Made by a program: the position numbers and the translations under genes. From assembly GCF_900021175.1 (NCBI RefSeq), contig NZ_FCOP01000013.1:1-64000 (forward strand): a DNA stretch of 64,000 nt, in the 5' to 3' direction. Below are positions 53,469 through 63,948 of the stretch, piece after piece (position 1 is the stretch's first letter; every line of letters begins with the position of its first letter). The stretch is from Pseudenterobacter timonensis (lineage in GTDB: Bacteria > Pseudomonadota > Gammaproteobacteria > Enterobacterales > Enterobacteriaceae). The notes beneath the pieces are model-generated. The model saw nothing but the letters and a program-made list of their open reading frames with translations, was not told the origin of the DNA and did not search any database.

Positions 53469-54290
53469 ATGCGGAAAATAGCTGTAAGTTTACTGGGAAC
53501 GTTTTGCCTCTTTTCGGGCTTTGTACACGCAGATGAGGGCGATGATGACGCCATCAATGCCACGGAAGTGCAGACGCTGTTTTTCGGCCACGACGATCGC
53601 ACGCGCGTAACGGATCCCACTCAATCCCCCTGGGACGCTATCGGCCAGCTGGAAACCGCCAGCGGCAATCTCTGCACCGCCACCCTGATCTCTCCGCACC
53701 TGGCCTTAACCGCCGGGCATTGCCTGCTGACGCCGCCGAACGGCAAACCGGATAAAGCTGTCGCCCTGCGCTTTGTCTCGCTTAAAGGACACTGGCGCTA
53801 CGACATTCACGGTATTGAAGGGCGCGTCGATCCGTCGCTTGGCCGACGGCTCAAAGCGGACGGTGACGGCTGGATCGTACCGCCGAATGCCGCGGAGTGG
53901 GACTTTGGCCTGGTGGTGCTACGCTATCCCCCGTCCGGCATTACGCCCCTGCCGCTCTTTGAGGGCGACAAAGCGGCACTCACCGCCGCACTGAAAACGG
54001 CACAGAGAAAAGTGACGCAGTCCGGCTATCCGGTCGATCATCTGGATACGCTCTACACCCATGCGGGCTGCGAGGTAACTGGCTGGGCGCAGACCGGCGT
54101 GCTGTCCCACCAGTGCGACACGCTGCCGGGCGACAGCGGCTCGCCGCTCATGCTTGAAACCGACCAGGGGTGGCAGCTGATTGGCGTTCAGAGCTCCGCC
54201 CCGGCGGCCAAGGATCGCTATCGGGCCGATAACCGGGCGATATCGGTTACCGGCTTTCGCGATCGGCTGGAGGCGCTGGCCCGGCAGTAG
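53469..54290 (+). CDS. ydgD: YdgD, trypsin-like periplasmic serine protease
   Basis: 273 residues, the E. coli YdgD length. Signal peptide to about residue 21 (VHA-DEGDD). Chymotrypsin-fold triad: His84 in LTAGHC, Asp145 in [10 protein letters not shown], Ser223 in GDSGSP. One Cys pair near the His and one near the Ser are typical. The substrate is not known. Located downstream of asr and ydgU as in E. coli; stop is two bases from convergent mdtI. Confidence 0.93.
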   Translation: MRKIAVSLLGTFCLFSGFVHADEGDDDAINATEVQTLFFGHDDRTRVTDPTQSPWDAIGQLETASGNLCTATLISPHLALTAGHCLLTPPNGKPDKAVALRFVSLKGHWRYDIHGIEGRVDPSLGRRLKADGDGWIVPPNAAEWDFGLVVLRYPPSGITPLPLFEGDKAALTAALKTAQRKVTQSGYPVDHLDTLYTHAGCEVTGWAQTGVLSHQCDTLPGDSGSPLMLETDQGWQLIGVQSSAPAAKDRYRADNRAISVTGFRDRLEALARQ

Positions 54291-54292
54291 CC

Positions 54293-54622
54293 TCAGGCCA
54301 GTTTGATGACCACCATTCCGGCGATCAGCAGCACAAGCCCCACCCAGCCGCGGGCGTTAAGACGCTGCCCAAACAGGATCCACCCTGCCGCCAGCGTCGC
54401 GGCAATCCCAAAGCCGCCCCACAGGGCGTAGGCCACCGACAGATCGATGCCCTTAACCGCCTGCGACAGGGCGCTGAAGGCGCCGAGCACGGCAGCGATG
54501 GAGATGGAGCCATAGCGTTTGCGGCGAAAGCCGTCTGAGAATTTCAGAAAGAGGTTGGCGACAATCTCCAGCACAATGGCTAACGCCAGCCAGGCCGCAT
54601 GTACCCATTCAAACTGCTGCAT
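54293..54622 (-). CDS. mdtI: MdtI, spermidine exporter subunit (SMR)
   Basis: 109 residues, four membrane helices, small multidrug resistance family; close to E. coli MdtI, with the membrane Glu of helix 1 in [11 protein letters not shown]. MdtI and MdtJ form a heterodimer that exports spermidine. Its start overlaps the mdtJ end by 14 bp, so the pair is coupled. Confidence 0.95.
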   Translation of the reverse strand: MQQFEWVHAAWLALAIVLEIVANLFLKFSDGFRRKRYGSISIAAVLGAFSALSQAVKGIDLSVAYALWGGFGIAATLAAGWILFGQRLNARGWVGLVLLIAGMVVIKLA

Positions 54623-54968
54623 GGCGCTCCTCCTTGTCTGCGGATGCGTGGCGGGTCCCCGATTTAATCAGCACAATGCCGGCCACCAGAATCGCCAGAC
54701 CGGTCACTTTTGTGACCGACAGCGCTTCATCAAACAGCAGAACGCTGAAAATCGTAATCAGTAAAATACCGATCCCTTCCCAGAGCGCGTACGCCACGCC
54801 CAGCGCGATTTTTTTTACCGCGAAACAGAGAAATATATAAGAGAGGGAGATCATGGCCAGCATTAAAATAAAGCCAGTATGTCCTCCGTCGAGGCTTGCC
54901 CATTTCATCGACAAGGTGCCGGTAATTTCGGTCAGAATCGCCAGACCTAAAAGTATCCAGTAAAACAT
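54609..54968 (-). CDS. mdtJ: MdtJ, spermidine exporter subunit (SMR)
   Basis: 119 residues from the ATG at 54968, where AGGAGAAG gives the ribosome site; the frame is open to 55244 but that part is not conserved. Four membrane helices, with the functional Glu in [16 protein letters not shown]. First gene of mdtJ-mdtI. E. coli MdtJ is 121 residues. Confidence 0.95.
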   Translation of the reverse strand: MFYWILLGLAILTEITGTLSMKWASLDGGHTGFILMLAMISLSYIFLCFAVKKIALGVAYALWEGIGILLITIFSVLLFDEALSVTKVTGLAILVAGIVLIKSGTRHASADKEERHAAV

Positions 54969-55375
54969 CGTTCTTCTCCTGCTTGAGAATAATATTCCAT
55001 GCGGTATACCGTGAACGGCAAACCGAAAATGTAAAAATGGCGTAACACGCCAGCTTAGGCAGGAGACGGGGCTAGAGCGCGCTGCGCCAGTGTTGCTCGC
55101 CGGACGGCAGGCAAAAAAGAGGGATCGAAGGCGTGGGGTGAGCAGAAAACCATTTGCTGAACAGATTGTCCATAATATTACAATTATCCGCGGGGTTGCT
55201 TCTCGTCTTTGCGGATGAAAATTGTCCTCAGTTATTAAACACATCGGATTTGTACCACAGGCCAGGAATTAACTCAAAGGCTTTTCATTTCTTTACCCTT
55301 CGTATTTGATATTCGTTAATATTTTGTTTAGCGAGGCGTTTTATTCTGTCTGGAAAAATCAGTTCAGGAACTGCT

Positions 55376-56410
55376 ATGGCTAAACCTGTTATTACGTTGA
55401 ACGGATTAAAGCTGGTCATCATGCTGGGTATGCTGGTGATTATTCTGACGGGCATCCGTTTAGCGGCCGATATTATCGTACCGTTTATTCTGGCGCTGTT
55501 TATTGCCGTGATCCTTAATCCGCTGGTGCAGCGAATGGGACGTTTACGCCTCCCCCGCGTGGTGGCCATTACGCTGCTGATCAGCGTTATCGTGCTGGGA
55601 ATGGTGCTGCTGCTTGCCTATCTGGGCACCTCCCTCAATGAGCTGACCCGTACGCTACCCCAGTATCGCTCCTCGCTGGCGGTGCCGCTGCAGCAGCTGG
55701 AACCCTGGCTGCAGCGGGCAGGGATCGGGGTGTCGGTGGAGGATCTGCTGAAATATATTGACCCGAACGCCGCGATGTCGCTGGTGACCGGCCTGCTGGC
55801 GCAGCTTTCCAACGCCATGAGCGCCATCTTTTTGCTGCTGTTAACCGTGGTTTTTATGCTGCTGGAGGTGCCGCAGTTGCCGGCTAAGCTTCAGCCGCTG
55901 ATGTCGCGCCCGGCCGAAGGCATGGGGGCTATCCAGCGGGCGGTGGACAGCGTCTCGCGCTATCTGGTGCTCAAGACTGCCATCAGTATCATTACCGGGC
56001 TGGTGGTCTGGGGCATGCTGGCCGCGTTGGGCGTGCGCTTCGCCTTTATCTGGGGGCTGCTGGCTTTTGCCCTTAACTATATTCCTAATATCGGCTCGGT
56101 GCTGGCCGCCCTTCCCCCTATCGCGCAGGTGCTGGTCTTTAATGGTTTTTACGATGCGCTTATCGTGCTGGGGGGATATCTGCTGGTGAACCTGGTGTTC
56201 GGGAATATTCTTGAGCCGCGAGTGATGGGGCGTGGGCTGGGCCTCTCGACGCTGGTGGTTTTTTTATCGTTAATCTTCTGGGGATGGCTGCTCGGTCCGG
56301 TGGGGATGCTGCTCTCCGTACCGCTGACGATTATCGTGAAGATTGCGCTGGAGCAGACGGAGGGCGGGCGGAGTATTGCCCTGCTGTTAAGCGACACAGG
56401 AGCGCGATAG
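55376..56410 (+). CDS. tqsA: TqsA (YdgG), AI-2 exporter family membrane protein
   Basis: 344 residues, the E. coli TqsA length, UPF0118/AI-2E family with about eight membrane segments and a membrane-associated central loop. Reported to export autoinducer-2 and affect biofilm. Blocks [23 protein letters not shown] and [15 protein letters not shown] are typical. In E. coli the next gene is pntB; here it is yciO, so gene order breaks after this gene. Confidence 0.94.
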   Translation: MAKPVITLNGLKLVIMLGMLVIILTGIRLAADIIVPFILALFIAVILNPLVQRMGRLRLPRVVAITLLISVIVLGMVLLLAYLGTSLNELTRTLPQYRSSLAVPLQQLEPWLQRAGIGVSVEDLLKYIDPNAAMSLVTGLLAQLSNAMSAIFLLLLTVVFMLLEVPQLPAKLQPLMSRPAEGMGAIQRAVDSVSRYLVLKTAISIITGLVVWGMLAALGVRFAFIWGLLAFALNYIPNIGSVLAALPPIAQVLVFNGFYDALIVLGGYLLVNLVFGNILEPRVMGRGLGLSTLVVFLSLIFWGWLLGPVGMLLSVPLTIIVKIALEQTEGGRSIALLLSDTGAR

Positions 56411-56417
56411 CGAATAT

Positions 56418-56443
56418 CAGCGCCTGGCGTTAACCAGGCGCTG
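56418..56443. terminator. Hairpin between tqsA and yciO
   Basis: CAGCGCCTGG/CCAGGCGCTG, 10-bp stem with a 6-base loop between convergent stops; no T run. Confidence 0.45.
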
Positions 56444-56449
56444 ACGCGT

Positions 56450-57070
56450 CTACAGGAATGGCGTCACGTCGCCAACCCCTTCACGGATCACCTGCGGGGA
56501 ATCATCCGTCAGATCCACAACCGTGGTGGGCTGTTGCCCCAGATAGCCGCCGTGAATAATCAGCTCGACCACTTTTTCGAGGCGATCCTTGATCTCTTCC
56601 GGGTCCGATTCGGTAAATTCGCTGCCCGGCAGCATCAGGGAGGTGGAGAGCATCGGCTCGCCAAGCGTCTCCAGCAGAGCCTGAGCGATCGGGTTCGAGG
56701 GGACGCGCATACCAATTGTTTTGCGCTTCTCCTGCAACAGGCGGCGCGGCACATCCTTGGTCCCTTTCAGGATGAAGGTGTAGTTACCCGGCGTATTGTT
56801 TTTGATCAGGCGAAACGCCACGTTATCCACGTAGGCATAGGTCGAGAGCTCTGAGAGATCGCGACACATCAGGGTAAAGTTGTGACCGTCCGGCAGCTGG
56901 CGAATGCGGCAGATGCGCTCCATGGCGGACTTGTCTTCAATTTTACAGCCCAGCGCATAGCCGGAATCGGTCGGATAGACGATCACCCCGCCCTTACGCA
57001 CGATCTCCACCGCCTGATTAATCAGGCGCGGCTGCGGGTTGTCCGGGTGGATATAAAAAAACTGGCTCAT
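56450..57070 (-). CDS. yciO: YciO, YrdC/Sua5-domain protein
   Basis: 206 residues, the E. coli YciO length. YrdC-like double-stranded RNA-binding/threonylcarbamoyl-AMP synthase fold (VRKGGVIVYPTDSGYALGC, GMRVPSNPIAQALL). YciO is a paralogue of TsaC with unclear activity. Its start overlaps the rnm stop (57067-57070, ATGA), as in E. coli. Confidence 0.95.
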   Translation of the reverse strand: MSQFFYIHPDNPQPRLINQAVEIVRKGGVIVYPTDSGYALGCKIEDKSAMERICRIRQLPDGHNFTLMCRDLSELSTYAYVDNVAFRLIKNNTPGNYTFILKGTKDVPRRLLQEKRKTIGMRVPSNPIAQALLETLGEPMLSTSLMLPGSEFTESDPEEIKDRLEKVVELIIHGGYLGQQPTTVVDLTDDSPQVIREGVGDVTPFL

Positions 57071-57951
57071 ACTTCCCTCTCGTTTACAGGTTGCTGCGGC
57101 TGTTCCCAGAGCTGCCAGACCGGTTCCACGCCTGCGGGCAGCCAGAGCTTACGGCCCAGTTCAATCCAGGCGCAGGGCTGATGAAAATCAGACCCTTGCG
57201 AAGCCAGCAGCCCAAACTGGCGGGCGTATGCCGCAAGCTGGGTTCGCTCGTTGGGAGCCTGCTGGCACTGGGCGACTTCCATCGCCTCTCCGCCCTGTTC
57301 GGCAAAATACGCCAGCAGCCTTTTCAGCCACTTAGCGGAAAGGTTATAGCGCCCCGGATGGGCCAGTACCGCCTTGCCGCCAGAATGATGAATCACATCA
57401 ATAGCTTGTTCTATTGTACACCACTGGGGAGGAACATAGCCGGTTTTCCCGCGCGCGAGGTATTTTTTAAAGACATCCGCCATGTTGCTCGCTTTCCCGG
57501 CCTCGACCAGGAAGCGGGCAAAATGACCGCGCGTCACCGCTCCGCCATTAGCCAGCCGACGCGCCCCCTCCAGCGCGCCGGGAATATGCGCCTTTTCAAG
57601 CCGTTCAGCGATCAGCTGCGCCCGCTGGTTACGCCGCGCTTTTTGCTCTGCAAGAAACGCGCACATCGCCGGGTGGGCGATATCGATATTAAGACCAACG
57701 ATGTGAATTTCGTGATTTTCCCAGAGAGTGGAGATTTCCACGCCTGATACCAGCGCCAGCGGCAGCGCGCTGCGCGCGATCTCCGCGCGGGCGGCGGCAA
57801 TGGCGTCGGTGGTGTCATGATCGGTGATCGCCAGCGTGCCAACACGCATCTCCACGGCACGATGGACAAGCGCTTCGGGCGTCAGCAGGCCGTCGGAGGC
57901 CTGCGTATGGCTGTGTAAATCATAAATCACGGCGTAATTTGTGTCGCTCAA
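57067..57951 (-). CDS. rnm: Rnm (YciV, TrpH), 5'-3' exoribonuclease, PHP domain
   Basis: 294 residues from a TTG at 57951 that gives the E. coli N-terminus SDTNYAVIYDLHSHT; an ATG at 57963, four codons earlier, has no ribosome site, though GGAAG before the TTG is also modest. PHP phosphoesterase with metal ligands in HSHTQASDG, ITDHDTTD, VEISTLWENHEIHIVG and GSDFH. It matures the 5' end of 5S rRNA and degrades short RNA. It is divergent from the trp operon and coupled to yciO. Confidence 0.93.
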   Translation of the reverse strand: MSDTNYAVIYDLHSHTQASDGLLTPEALVHRAVEMRVGTLAITDHDTTDAIAAARAEIARSALPLALVSGVEISTLWENHEIHIVGLNIDIAHPAMCAFLAEQKARRNQRAQLIAERLEKAHIPGALEGARRLANGGAVTRGHFARFLVEAGKASNMADVFKKYLARGKTGYVPPQWCTIEQAIDVIHHSGGKAVLAHPGRYNLSAKWLKRLLAYFAEQGGEAMEVAQCQQAPNERTQLAAYARQFGLLASQGSDFHQPCAWIELGRKLWLPAGVEPVWQLWEQPQQPVNEREV

Positions 57952-58026
57952 AACGGCTTCCATAAAGGTAAATAAGAGGTTAAAAATCTATGATACCGAT
58001 TTGTTGGCAATTTCTGAAATCAGGGG

Positions 58027-58058
58027 TTGACTTTACATCATCGAACTAGTTAACTAGT
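58027..58058 (+). promoter_or_regulatory. trp promoter and TrpR operator
   Basis: -35 TTGACT (58027-58032), 17-bp spacer, -10 TTAACT (58050-58055). The TrpR operator is the palindrome ACTAGTTAACTAGT at 58045-58058, covering the -10, identical to the core of the E. coli trp operator. Confidence 0.95.
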
Positions 58059-58088
58059 ACGCAAGTTCACACGACAAGGTATCCGACA

Positions 58089-58133
58089 ATGACCCTTACT
58101 CTTTCACTCCACTACGGTTGGCGCACCTCCTGA
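58089..58133 (+). CDS. trpL: TrpL, trp operon leader peptide with a single Trp codon
   Basis: 14 codons, MTLTLSLHYGWRTS, the E. coli TrpL length and C-terminus (WRTS). E. coli has two adjacent Trp codons (residues 10-11); here residue 10 is Gly and only Trp11 (58119-58121) remains. Ribosome site AAGG before the ATG. A downstream CGGGCA (58138-58143) can pair with TGCCCG at the base of the terminator, keeping the antiterminator option. With one Trp codon the ribosome should stall less on charged-tRNA shortage, so attenuation is probably less responsive. Confidence 0.85.
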   Translation: MTLTLSLHYGWRTS

Positions 58134-58177
58134 TTCTCGGGCAGCGCTGCACGTCTGCGTACGCGCACGGATACCTT

Positions 58178-58202
58178 GCCCGCCCCCGGCGGGCTTTTTT
58201 TT
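58178..58202 (+). terminator. trp attenuator
   Basis: GCCCGCC/GGCGGGC, 7-bp stem, 3-base loop, then eight T. Classical transcription attenuator (segments 3 and 4), 24 bp before trpE. Confidence 0.95.
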
Positions 58203-58225
58203 GAACAGAATATGAGAACAGCAAC

Positions 58226-59788
58226 ATGCAAACAGCCAAACCACAACTCGAACTGCTGACCTGCGAGGTGGCCTATCGCCACAACCCTGCCGCTCTGTTC
58301 CATCAACTTTGCGGCGCGCGCCCGGCGACACTCCTGCTGGAGTCAGCCGATATCGACAGCAAGGACGATCTGAAAAGCCTGCTGCTGGTCGACAGCGCGC
58401 TACGTATTACCGCTACAGGTGACACTGTCACGATCCAGGCGCTCTCCGAAAATGGCGCCTCCCTGTTGCCGCGCCTTGACGCGGCACTTCCGGCAGGGGT
58501 AGAGAATGAAAAACGCCCCGATGCGCGCACCCTGCGCTTCCCGCCGGTCAGCCAGCTGCTGGATGAAGATGCCCGTCTCTGCTCCCTCTCCGTTTTTGAT
58601 ACCTTCCGCCTGCTGCAGACGCTGGTGGCGGTGCCGGAAAACGAACGCGAGGCGATGTTCTTCGGCGGCCTGTTTGCCTATGACCTGGTGGCCGGGTTTG
58701 AAAACCTGCCGGAGATTGCGCAGGGTAACCGCTGCCCCGATTACTGCTTCTATCTCGCGGAAACGCTGCTGGTTGTGGATCATCAGAAAAAATATACCCG
58801 CATTCAGGCCAGCCTTTTCAGCGACAGCGCCGCGGAAAAAGTGCGCCTTGAACAGCGCATCGCCCAGCTCAAAGCACAGATGACCGAAGAGCCGCCCGCG
58901 CTGCCGGTGCAGAGGGTGGAACATATGCGCTGCGAATGTAGCCAGAGCGACGAGGAGTATGGCGCGGTGGTGCGCCAGATGCAGCGGGCGATCCGCGCCG
59001 GAGAAATTTTCCAGGTCGTCCCTTCCCGCCGCTTCTCGCTGCCGTGCCCCTCCCCCCTGGCCGCCTACGACGTACTGAAAAAGAGCAATCCCAGCCCCTA
59101 TATGTTCTTTATGCAGGATAACGACTTCATCCTCTTCGGCGCCTCGCCGGAGAGCTCCCTGAAATATGACGCCGTCAGCCGCGAGATTGAGATCTACCCC
59201 ATTGCCGGCACCCGCCCGCGCGGTCGTCGCGCCGATGGTTCGCTGGATCGCGATCTCGACAGCCGCATTGAGCTGGAGATGCGTACCGACCACAAAGAGC
59301 TCTCCGAACACCTGATGCTGGTGGATCTGGCGCGCAACGATCTGGCGCGTATCTGCACCCCCGGCACCCGCTACGTGGCGGACCTCACCAAGGTGGATCG
59401 CTACTCGTTTGTGATGCATCTGGTCTCCCGCGTGGTGGGCGAGCTGCGCAGCGATCTGGATGTGCTGCACGCCTACCGCGCCTGCATGAATATGGGCACC
59501 CTGAGCGGCGCGCCGAAGGTGCGCGCCATGCAGCTCATCGCCCAGGCTGAAGGTCAGCGCCGGGGCAGCTACGGCGGCGCGGTGGGCTACTTTACCGCCC
59601 ACGGCGATCTCGATACCTGCATCGTCATTCGCTCGGCCTACGTGGAAGATGGCATTGCCACCGTCCAGGCCGGGGCCGGCATAGTTCTCGACTCTGTTCC
59701 GCAGTCTGAAGCTGATGAAACGCGTAATAAAGCCCGCGCGGTCCTGCGCGCCATTGCCACCGCACACCACGCACAGGAGATTTTCTGA
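58226..59788 (+). CDS. trpE: TrpE, anthranilate synthase component I
   Basis: 520 residues. Converts chorismate plus ammonia to anthranilate with TrpG. The Trp feedback site begins with LLES at residues 37-40 (Ser40). The catalytic C-terminal domain has the chorismate-binding blocks [29 protein letters not shown] and [15 protein letters not shown]. Its TGA overlaps the trpGD ATG (TGATG), coupling equimolar synthesis. Confidence 0.98.
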   Translation: MQTAKPQLELLTCEVAYRHNPAALFHQLCGARPATLLLESADIDSKDDLKSLLLVDSALRITATGDTVTIQALSENGASLLPRLDAALPAGVENEKRPDARTLRFPPVSQLLDEDARLCSLSVFDTFRLLQTLVAVPENEREAMFFGGLFAYDLVAGFENLPEIAQGNRCPDYCFYLAETLLVVDHQKKYTRIQASLFSDSAAEKVRLEQRIAQLKAQMTEEPPALPVQRVEHMRCECSQSDEEYGAVVRQMQRAIRAGEIFQVVPSRRFSLPCPSPLAAYDVLKKSNPSPYMFFMQDNDFILFGASPESSLKYDAVSREIEIYPIAGTRPRGRRADGSLDRDLDSRIELEMRTDHKELSEHLMLVDLARNDLARICTPGTRYVADLTKVDRYSFVMHLVSRVVGELRSDLDVLHAYRACMNMGTLSGAPKVRAMQLIAQAEGQRRGSYGGAVGYFTAHGDLDTCIVIRSAYVEDGIATVQAGAGIVLDSVPQSEADETRNKARAVLRAIATAHHAQEIF

Positions 59789-61383
59789 TGGCTGACATTC
59801 TGCTGCTCGATAACATCGACTCCTTTACCTACAACCTGGCTGACCAGCTGCGCGCGAACGGCCATAACGTGGTGATCTACCGCAACCACGTTCCGGCGCA
59901 AACGCTGATTGACCGGCTGGCGACCATGCAGAATCCGGTGCTCCTCCTCTCTCCCGGGCCGGGCGCGCCAAGCGAAGCGGGCTGTATGCCGGAGCTGTTA
60001 ACCCGCCTGCGCGGCAAGCTGCCGATAATCGGTATCTGCCTGGGCCATCAGGCGATCGTCGAAGCCTACGGCGGCTACGTCGGCCAGGCGGGGGAGATCC
60101 TGCACGGCAAAGCCTCCAGCATTGAACACGACGGCCAGGGGATGTTCGCCGGTCTGCCCAACCCGCTGCCGGTGGCCCGTTACCATTCCCTGGTGGGGAG
60201 CAATATCCCGGCGGGTCTGACCATTAACGCCTCCTTCGAGGGGATGGTGATGGCGGTGCGTCACGACGCGGACCGCGTCTGCGGGATGCAGTTCCACCCC
60301 GAATCGATCCTCACCTCGCAGGGGGCGCGCCTGCTGGAGCAGACTCTCGACTGGGCGCTGCAAAAGCTGGAACAGACCAATACCCTGCAGCCGGTGCTGG
60401 AAAAACTCTACCAGGCCGAAACCCTGACACAGCAGGAGAGCCACCAGCTCTTCAGCGCCGTGGTGCGCGGCGAGCTTAAGCCGGAGCAGCTGGCCGCCGC
60501 GCTGGTGAGCATGAAGATCCGCGGCGAACATCCGCAGGAGATCGCCGGCGCGGCCACCGCTCTGCTGGAAAACGCGGCTCCCTTCCCGCGCCCGGACTAC
60601 CTGTTTGCCGATATTGTCGGCACCGGCGGTGACGGCAGCAACAGCATCAATATCTCCACCGCCAGCGCCTTTGTCGCCGCGGCCTGCGGGCTGAAGGTGG
60701 CGAAACATGGCAACCGCAGCGTCTCCAGCCGCTCCGGCTCGTCCGATCTGCTTGCCGCCTTCGGCATCAATCTGGAGATGAACGCCGAGCGCTCCCGGGA
60801 AGCGCTGGACGAGCTGGGCGTCTGTTTCCTCTTTGCGCCGAAGTACCACACCGGATTCCGCCACGCGATGCCGGTACGCCAGCAGCTTAAGACCCGCACC
60901 CTGTTCAACGTCCTGGGGCCGCTGATTAATCCGGCACATCCCCCGCTGGCGCTGATTGGCGTCTACAGCCCGGAACTGGTGCTACCGATTGCTGAAACGC
61001 TGCGCGTGCTGGGCTATCAGCGCGCCTCCGTGGTACACAGCGGTGGTATGGATGAGGTCTCCCTCCACGCCCCAACGCTGGTGGCGGAGCTGCGCGACGG
61101 CAATATTGAGAGCTATCAGCTGGAGGCGGCGGACTTTGGCCTTACCCCCTATCATCAGGAACAGCTGGCGGGCGGCACGCCGGAAGAAAACCGTGACATT
61201 CTTACGCGCTTGCTACAAGGTAAAGGTGAGGCCGCCCACGAGGCCGCCGTTGCCGCGAACGTCGCGATGCTGATGCGCCTGCACGGCGAAGAAGATTTAA
61301 AAGCCAACGTACAAAAAGTTCTGGATGTGCTGCGCTCCGGCGCAGCATATGACCGCGTTACCGCACTTGCTGCAAGAGGGTAA
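59788..61383 (+). CDS. trpD: TrpGD, glutamine amidotransferase / anthranilate phosphoribosyltransferase
   Basis: 531 residues, fused as in E. coli. Residues 1 to about 195 are the class I amidotransferase with nucleophile Cys84 in GICLGHQ and the His-Glu in MQFHPES. About 200 to 531 is the phosphoribosyltransferase with [14 protein letters not shown] and KHGNRSVSS. It feeds ammonia to TrpE and adds PRPP to anthranilate. Confidence 0.98.
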   Translation: MADILLLDNIDSFTYNLADQLRANGHNVVIYRNHVPAQTLIDRLATMQNPVLLLSPGPGAPSEAGCMPELLTRLRGKLPIIGICLGHQAIVEAYGGYVGQAGEILHGKASSIEHDGQGMFAGLPNPLPVARYHSLVGSNIPAGLTINASFEGMVMAVRHDADRVCGMQFHPESILTSQGARLLEQTLDWALQKLEQTNTLQPVLEKLYQAETLTQQESHQLFSAVVRGELKPEQLAAALVSMKIRGEHPQEIAGAATALLENAAPFPRPDYLFADIVGTGGDGSNSINISTASAFVAAACGLKVAKHGNRSVSSRSGSSDLLAAFGINLEMNAERSREALDELGVCFLFAPKYHTGFRHAMPVRQQLKTRTLFNVLGPLINPAHPPLALIGVYSPELVLPIAETLRVLGYQRASVVHSGGMDEVSLHAPTLVAELRDGNIESYQLEAADFGLTPYHQEQLAGGTPEENRDILTRLLQGKGEAAHEAAVAANVAMLMRLHGEEDLKANVQKVLDVLRSGAAYDRVTALAARG

Positions 61384-61386
61384 ACA

Positions 61387-62745
61387 ATGCAGACCGTTTT
61401 AGCGAAAATCGTCGCCGACAAGGCCATCTGGGTAGAGGCCCGCAAAGCGCAGCAGCCGCTGGCGAGCTTCCAGAACGAGGTCGTGCCGAGCAGCCGTCGT
61501 TTTTATGATGCCCTGCGTGGCGCCCGCACCGCCTTTATTCTGGAGTGTAAAAAAGCATCTCCGTCTAAAGGGGTGATCCGCGACGATTTTGATCCTGCGC
61601 GCATCGCCGGGATTTATAAACACCATGCCTCAGCCATCTCCGTGCTGACGGATGAGAAATATTTTCAGGGCAGCTTCGACTTTCTGCCCGTGGTCAGCAA
61701 CATCGCGCCGCAGCCGATCCTGTGCAAAGACTTCATCATCGACCCGTACCAGATCTGGCTGGCCCGCTTTTACCAGGCGGACGCCTGCCTGCTGATGCTC
61801 TCCGTGCTGGACGATGACCAGTATCGCCAGCTTGCCGCCGTGGCGCACAGCCTCAATATGGGGGTGCTGACGGAGGTGAGCAATGAAGAGGAGCTGGAGC
61901 GTGCTATCGCCCTGGAGGCAAAAGTCGTCGGCATCAACAACCGCGACCTGCGCGATCTCTCCATTGACCTGAACCGCACCCGCGAGCTGGCCCCGCGTCT
62001 TGGCGCTGGCGTCACGGTAATCAGCGAGTCGGGAATTACCACCTACGCTCAGGTGCGCGAGCTGAGCCATTTTGCCAACGGCTTTTTGATCGGCTCGGCG
62101 CTGATGTCCGAGGACGATCTGAGCGCCGCGATCCGCCGCGTGCTGCTGGGGGAAAATAAGGTCTGTGGCCTTACCCGTCCTGAAGATGCCGCCGCCGCGC
62201 TGGAAGCGGGGGCGATTTACGGCGGGCTGATTTTTGTCGCCGCCTCCCCGCGCTGCGTGACCGATGAACAGGCGCGCACGGTAATGGCTGGCGCGCCGCT
62301 GCGCTATGTGGGCGTATTCCGCGACGCGCCGGTTGATGAGGTGGTTGCGAAGGCGCAGTCGCTGGAGCTGGCCGCGGTGCAGCTGCACGGCAGTGAAGAC
62401 CAGGCCTATATCGACCAGCTGCGCGATGCCCTGCCTGCCCAGGTGCAGATCTGGAAAGCAATGAGCGTGGGCCACACCCTGCCGCCGCGCAATTTGCAGC
62501 GGGTGGATAAATATGTGCTGGACAATGGCCAGGGGGGCACCGGCGAGCGTTTTGACTGGTCGCTGCTCGGCGGTGAACAGCTGGATAACGTCCTGCTGGC
62601 GGGTGGTTTAGGGCCGGACAACTGCGTGGCAGCAGCGAAAGCTGGCTGCGCTGGCCTCGATTTTAATTCCGGCGTCGAATCCCAACCGGGCATCAAAGAC
62701 GCCAGCAAGCTGGCCTCGGTATTTAAGACGCTGCGTGCTTACTAA
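61387..62745 (+). CDS. trpC: TrpCF, indole-3-glycerol-phosphate synthase / PRA isomerase
   Basis: 452 residues, bifunctional. Residues 1-255 are TrpC (ILECKKASPSKG, CKDFIIDPYQI, VGINNRDL); about 256-452 are TrpF, with KVCGLTRPEDA and DFNSGVESQPG. It performs the two steps from phosphoribosylanthranilate to indole glycerol phosphate. It starts three bases after trpGD. Confidence 0.98.
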   Translation: MQTVLAKIVADKAIWVEARKAQQPLASFQNEVVPSSRRFYDALRGARTAFILECKKASPSKGVIRDDFDPARIAGIYKHHASAISVLTDEKYFQGSFDFLPVVSNIAPQPILCKDFIIDPYQIWLARFYQADACLLMLSVLDDDQYRQLAAVAHSLNMGVLTEVSNEEELERAIALEAKVVGINNRDLRDLSIDLNRTRELAPRLGAGVTVISESGITTYAQVRELSHFANGFLIGSALMSEDDLSAAIRRVLLGENKVCGLTRPEDAAAALEAGAIYGGLIFVAASPRCVTDEQARTVMAGAPLRYVGVFRDAPVDEVVAKAQSLELAAVQLHGSEDQAYIDQLRDALPAQVQIWKAMSVGHTLPPRNLQRVDKYVLDNGQGGTGERFDWSLLGGEQLDNVLLAGGLGPDNCVAAAKAGCAGLDFNSGVESQPGIKDASKLASVFKTLRAY

Positions 62746-62754
62746 GGAGCAATA

Positions 62755-63948
62755 ATGAGTACTTTACTGAATCCCTATTTTGGCGAATTTGGCGGTATGT
62801 ACGTTCCGCAAATTCTGATGCCCGCGCTGCGCCAGCTGGAAGAAGCCTTTGTGAGCGCGCAGAAAGACCCCGCCTTTCAGGCTGAATTTACCGACCTGCT
62901 GAAAAATTACGCGGGCCGCCCGACGGCGCTGACCAAATGCCGTAACCTGACCGCAGGCACGAACACCACGCTCTATCTCAAGCGCGAGGATCTGCTCCAC
63001 GGCGGCGCGCATAAAACAAACCAGGTGCTGGGGCAGGCGCTGCTGGCGAAGCGGATGGGCAAAACAGAAATTATCGCGGAGACCGGCGCGGGACAGCACG
63101 GCGTCGCCTCCGCCCTGGCAAGCGCCCTGCTCGGCCTGAAGTGCCGTATTTACATGGGCGCGAAAGATGTGGAGCGCCAGTCGCCAAACGTATTTCGTAT
63201 GCGCCTGATGGGGGCGGAAGTGATTCCTGTGCATAGCGGCTCAGCCACCCTGAAAGATGCCTGTAACGAGGCGCTTCGCGACTGGTCCGGCAGCTATGAA
63301 ACCGCGCACTACATGCTCGGCACCGCGGCGGGGCCGCACCCTTTCCCGACCATCGTGCGTGAGTTCCAGCGCATGATCGGCGAAGAGACCAAAGCGCAGA
63401 TCCTTGAGAAAGAGGGTCGCCTGCCGGATGCGGTGATCGCCTGCGTTGGCGGCGGCTCCAACGCCATCGGCATGTTCGCCGATTTTATCGAAGAGAGCAG
63501 CGTCGGTCTGATTGGCGTAGAGCCTGCGGGCCACGGCATCGAAACCGGCGAGCACGGCGCGCCGCTGAAGCATGGCCGCGTGGGGATCTACTTCGGCATG
63601 AAGGCGCCGATGATGCAGACCGACGAGGGGCAGATCGAGGAGTCCTACTCCATCTCGGCCGGGCTCGATTTCCCGTCGGTCGGGCCGCAGCACGCTTACC
63701 TCAACAGCACCGGGCGCGCCGAGTATGTCTCGATTACCGATGACGAAGCGCTGGAGGCGTTCAAGACCCTCTGCCGTAACGAAGGAATTATCCCGGCGCT
63801 GGAGTCCTCCCACGCGCTGGCCCACGCCCTGAAAATGATGAAAGCGAACCCGGAAAAAGAGCAGTTGCTGGTGGTTAACCTTTCCGGTCGCGGTGATAAA
63901 GATATCTTCACGGTTCACGATATTCTGAAAGCACGAGGTGAGATCTGA
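62755..63948 (+). CDS. trpB: TrpB, tryptophan synthase beta subunit
   Basis: 397 residues. PLP Lys87 lies in HGGAHKTN; the phosphate loop GGGSNAIG and Glu of ETGAGQHG are present. Condenses indole, channelled from TrpA, with serine to make tryptophan. Begins nine bases after trpCF (AAGGAGC), and its stop overlaps the trpA start (TGATG). Confidence 0.98.
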   Translation: MSTLLNPYFGEFGGMYVPQILMPALRQLEEAFVSAQKDPAFQAEFTDLLKNYAGRPTALTKCRNLTAGTNTTLYLKREDLLHGGAHKTNQVLGQALLAKRMGKTEIIAETGAGQHGVASALASALLGLKCRIYMGAKDVERQSPNVFRMRLMGAEVIPVHSGSATLKDACNEALRDWSGSYETAHYMLGTAAGPHPFPTIVREFQRMIGEETKAQILEKEGRLPDAVIACVGGGSNAIGMFADFIEESSVGLIGVEPAGHGIETGEHGAPLKHGRVGIYFGMKAPMMQTDEGQIEESYSISAGLDFPSVGPQHAYLNSTGRAEYVSITDDEALEAFKTLCRNEGIIPALESSHALAHALKMMKANPEKEQLLVVNLSGRGDKDIFTVHDILKARGEI

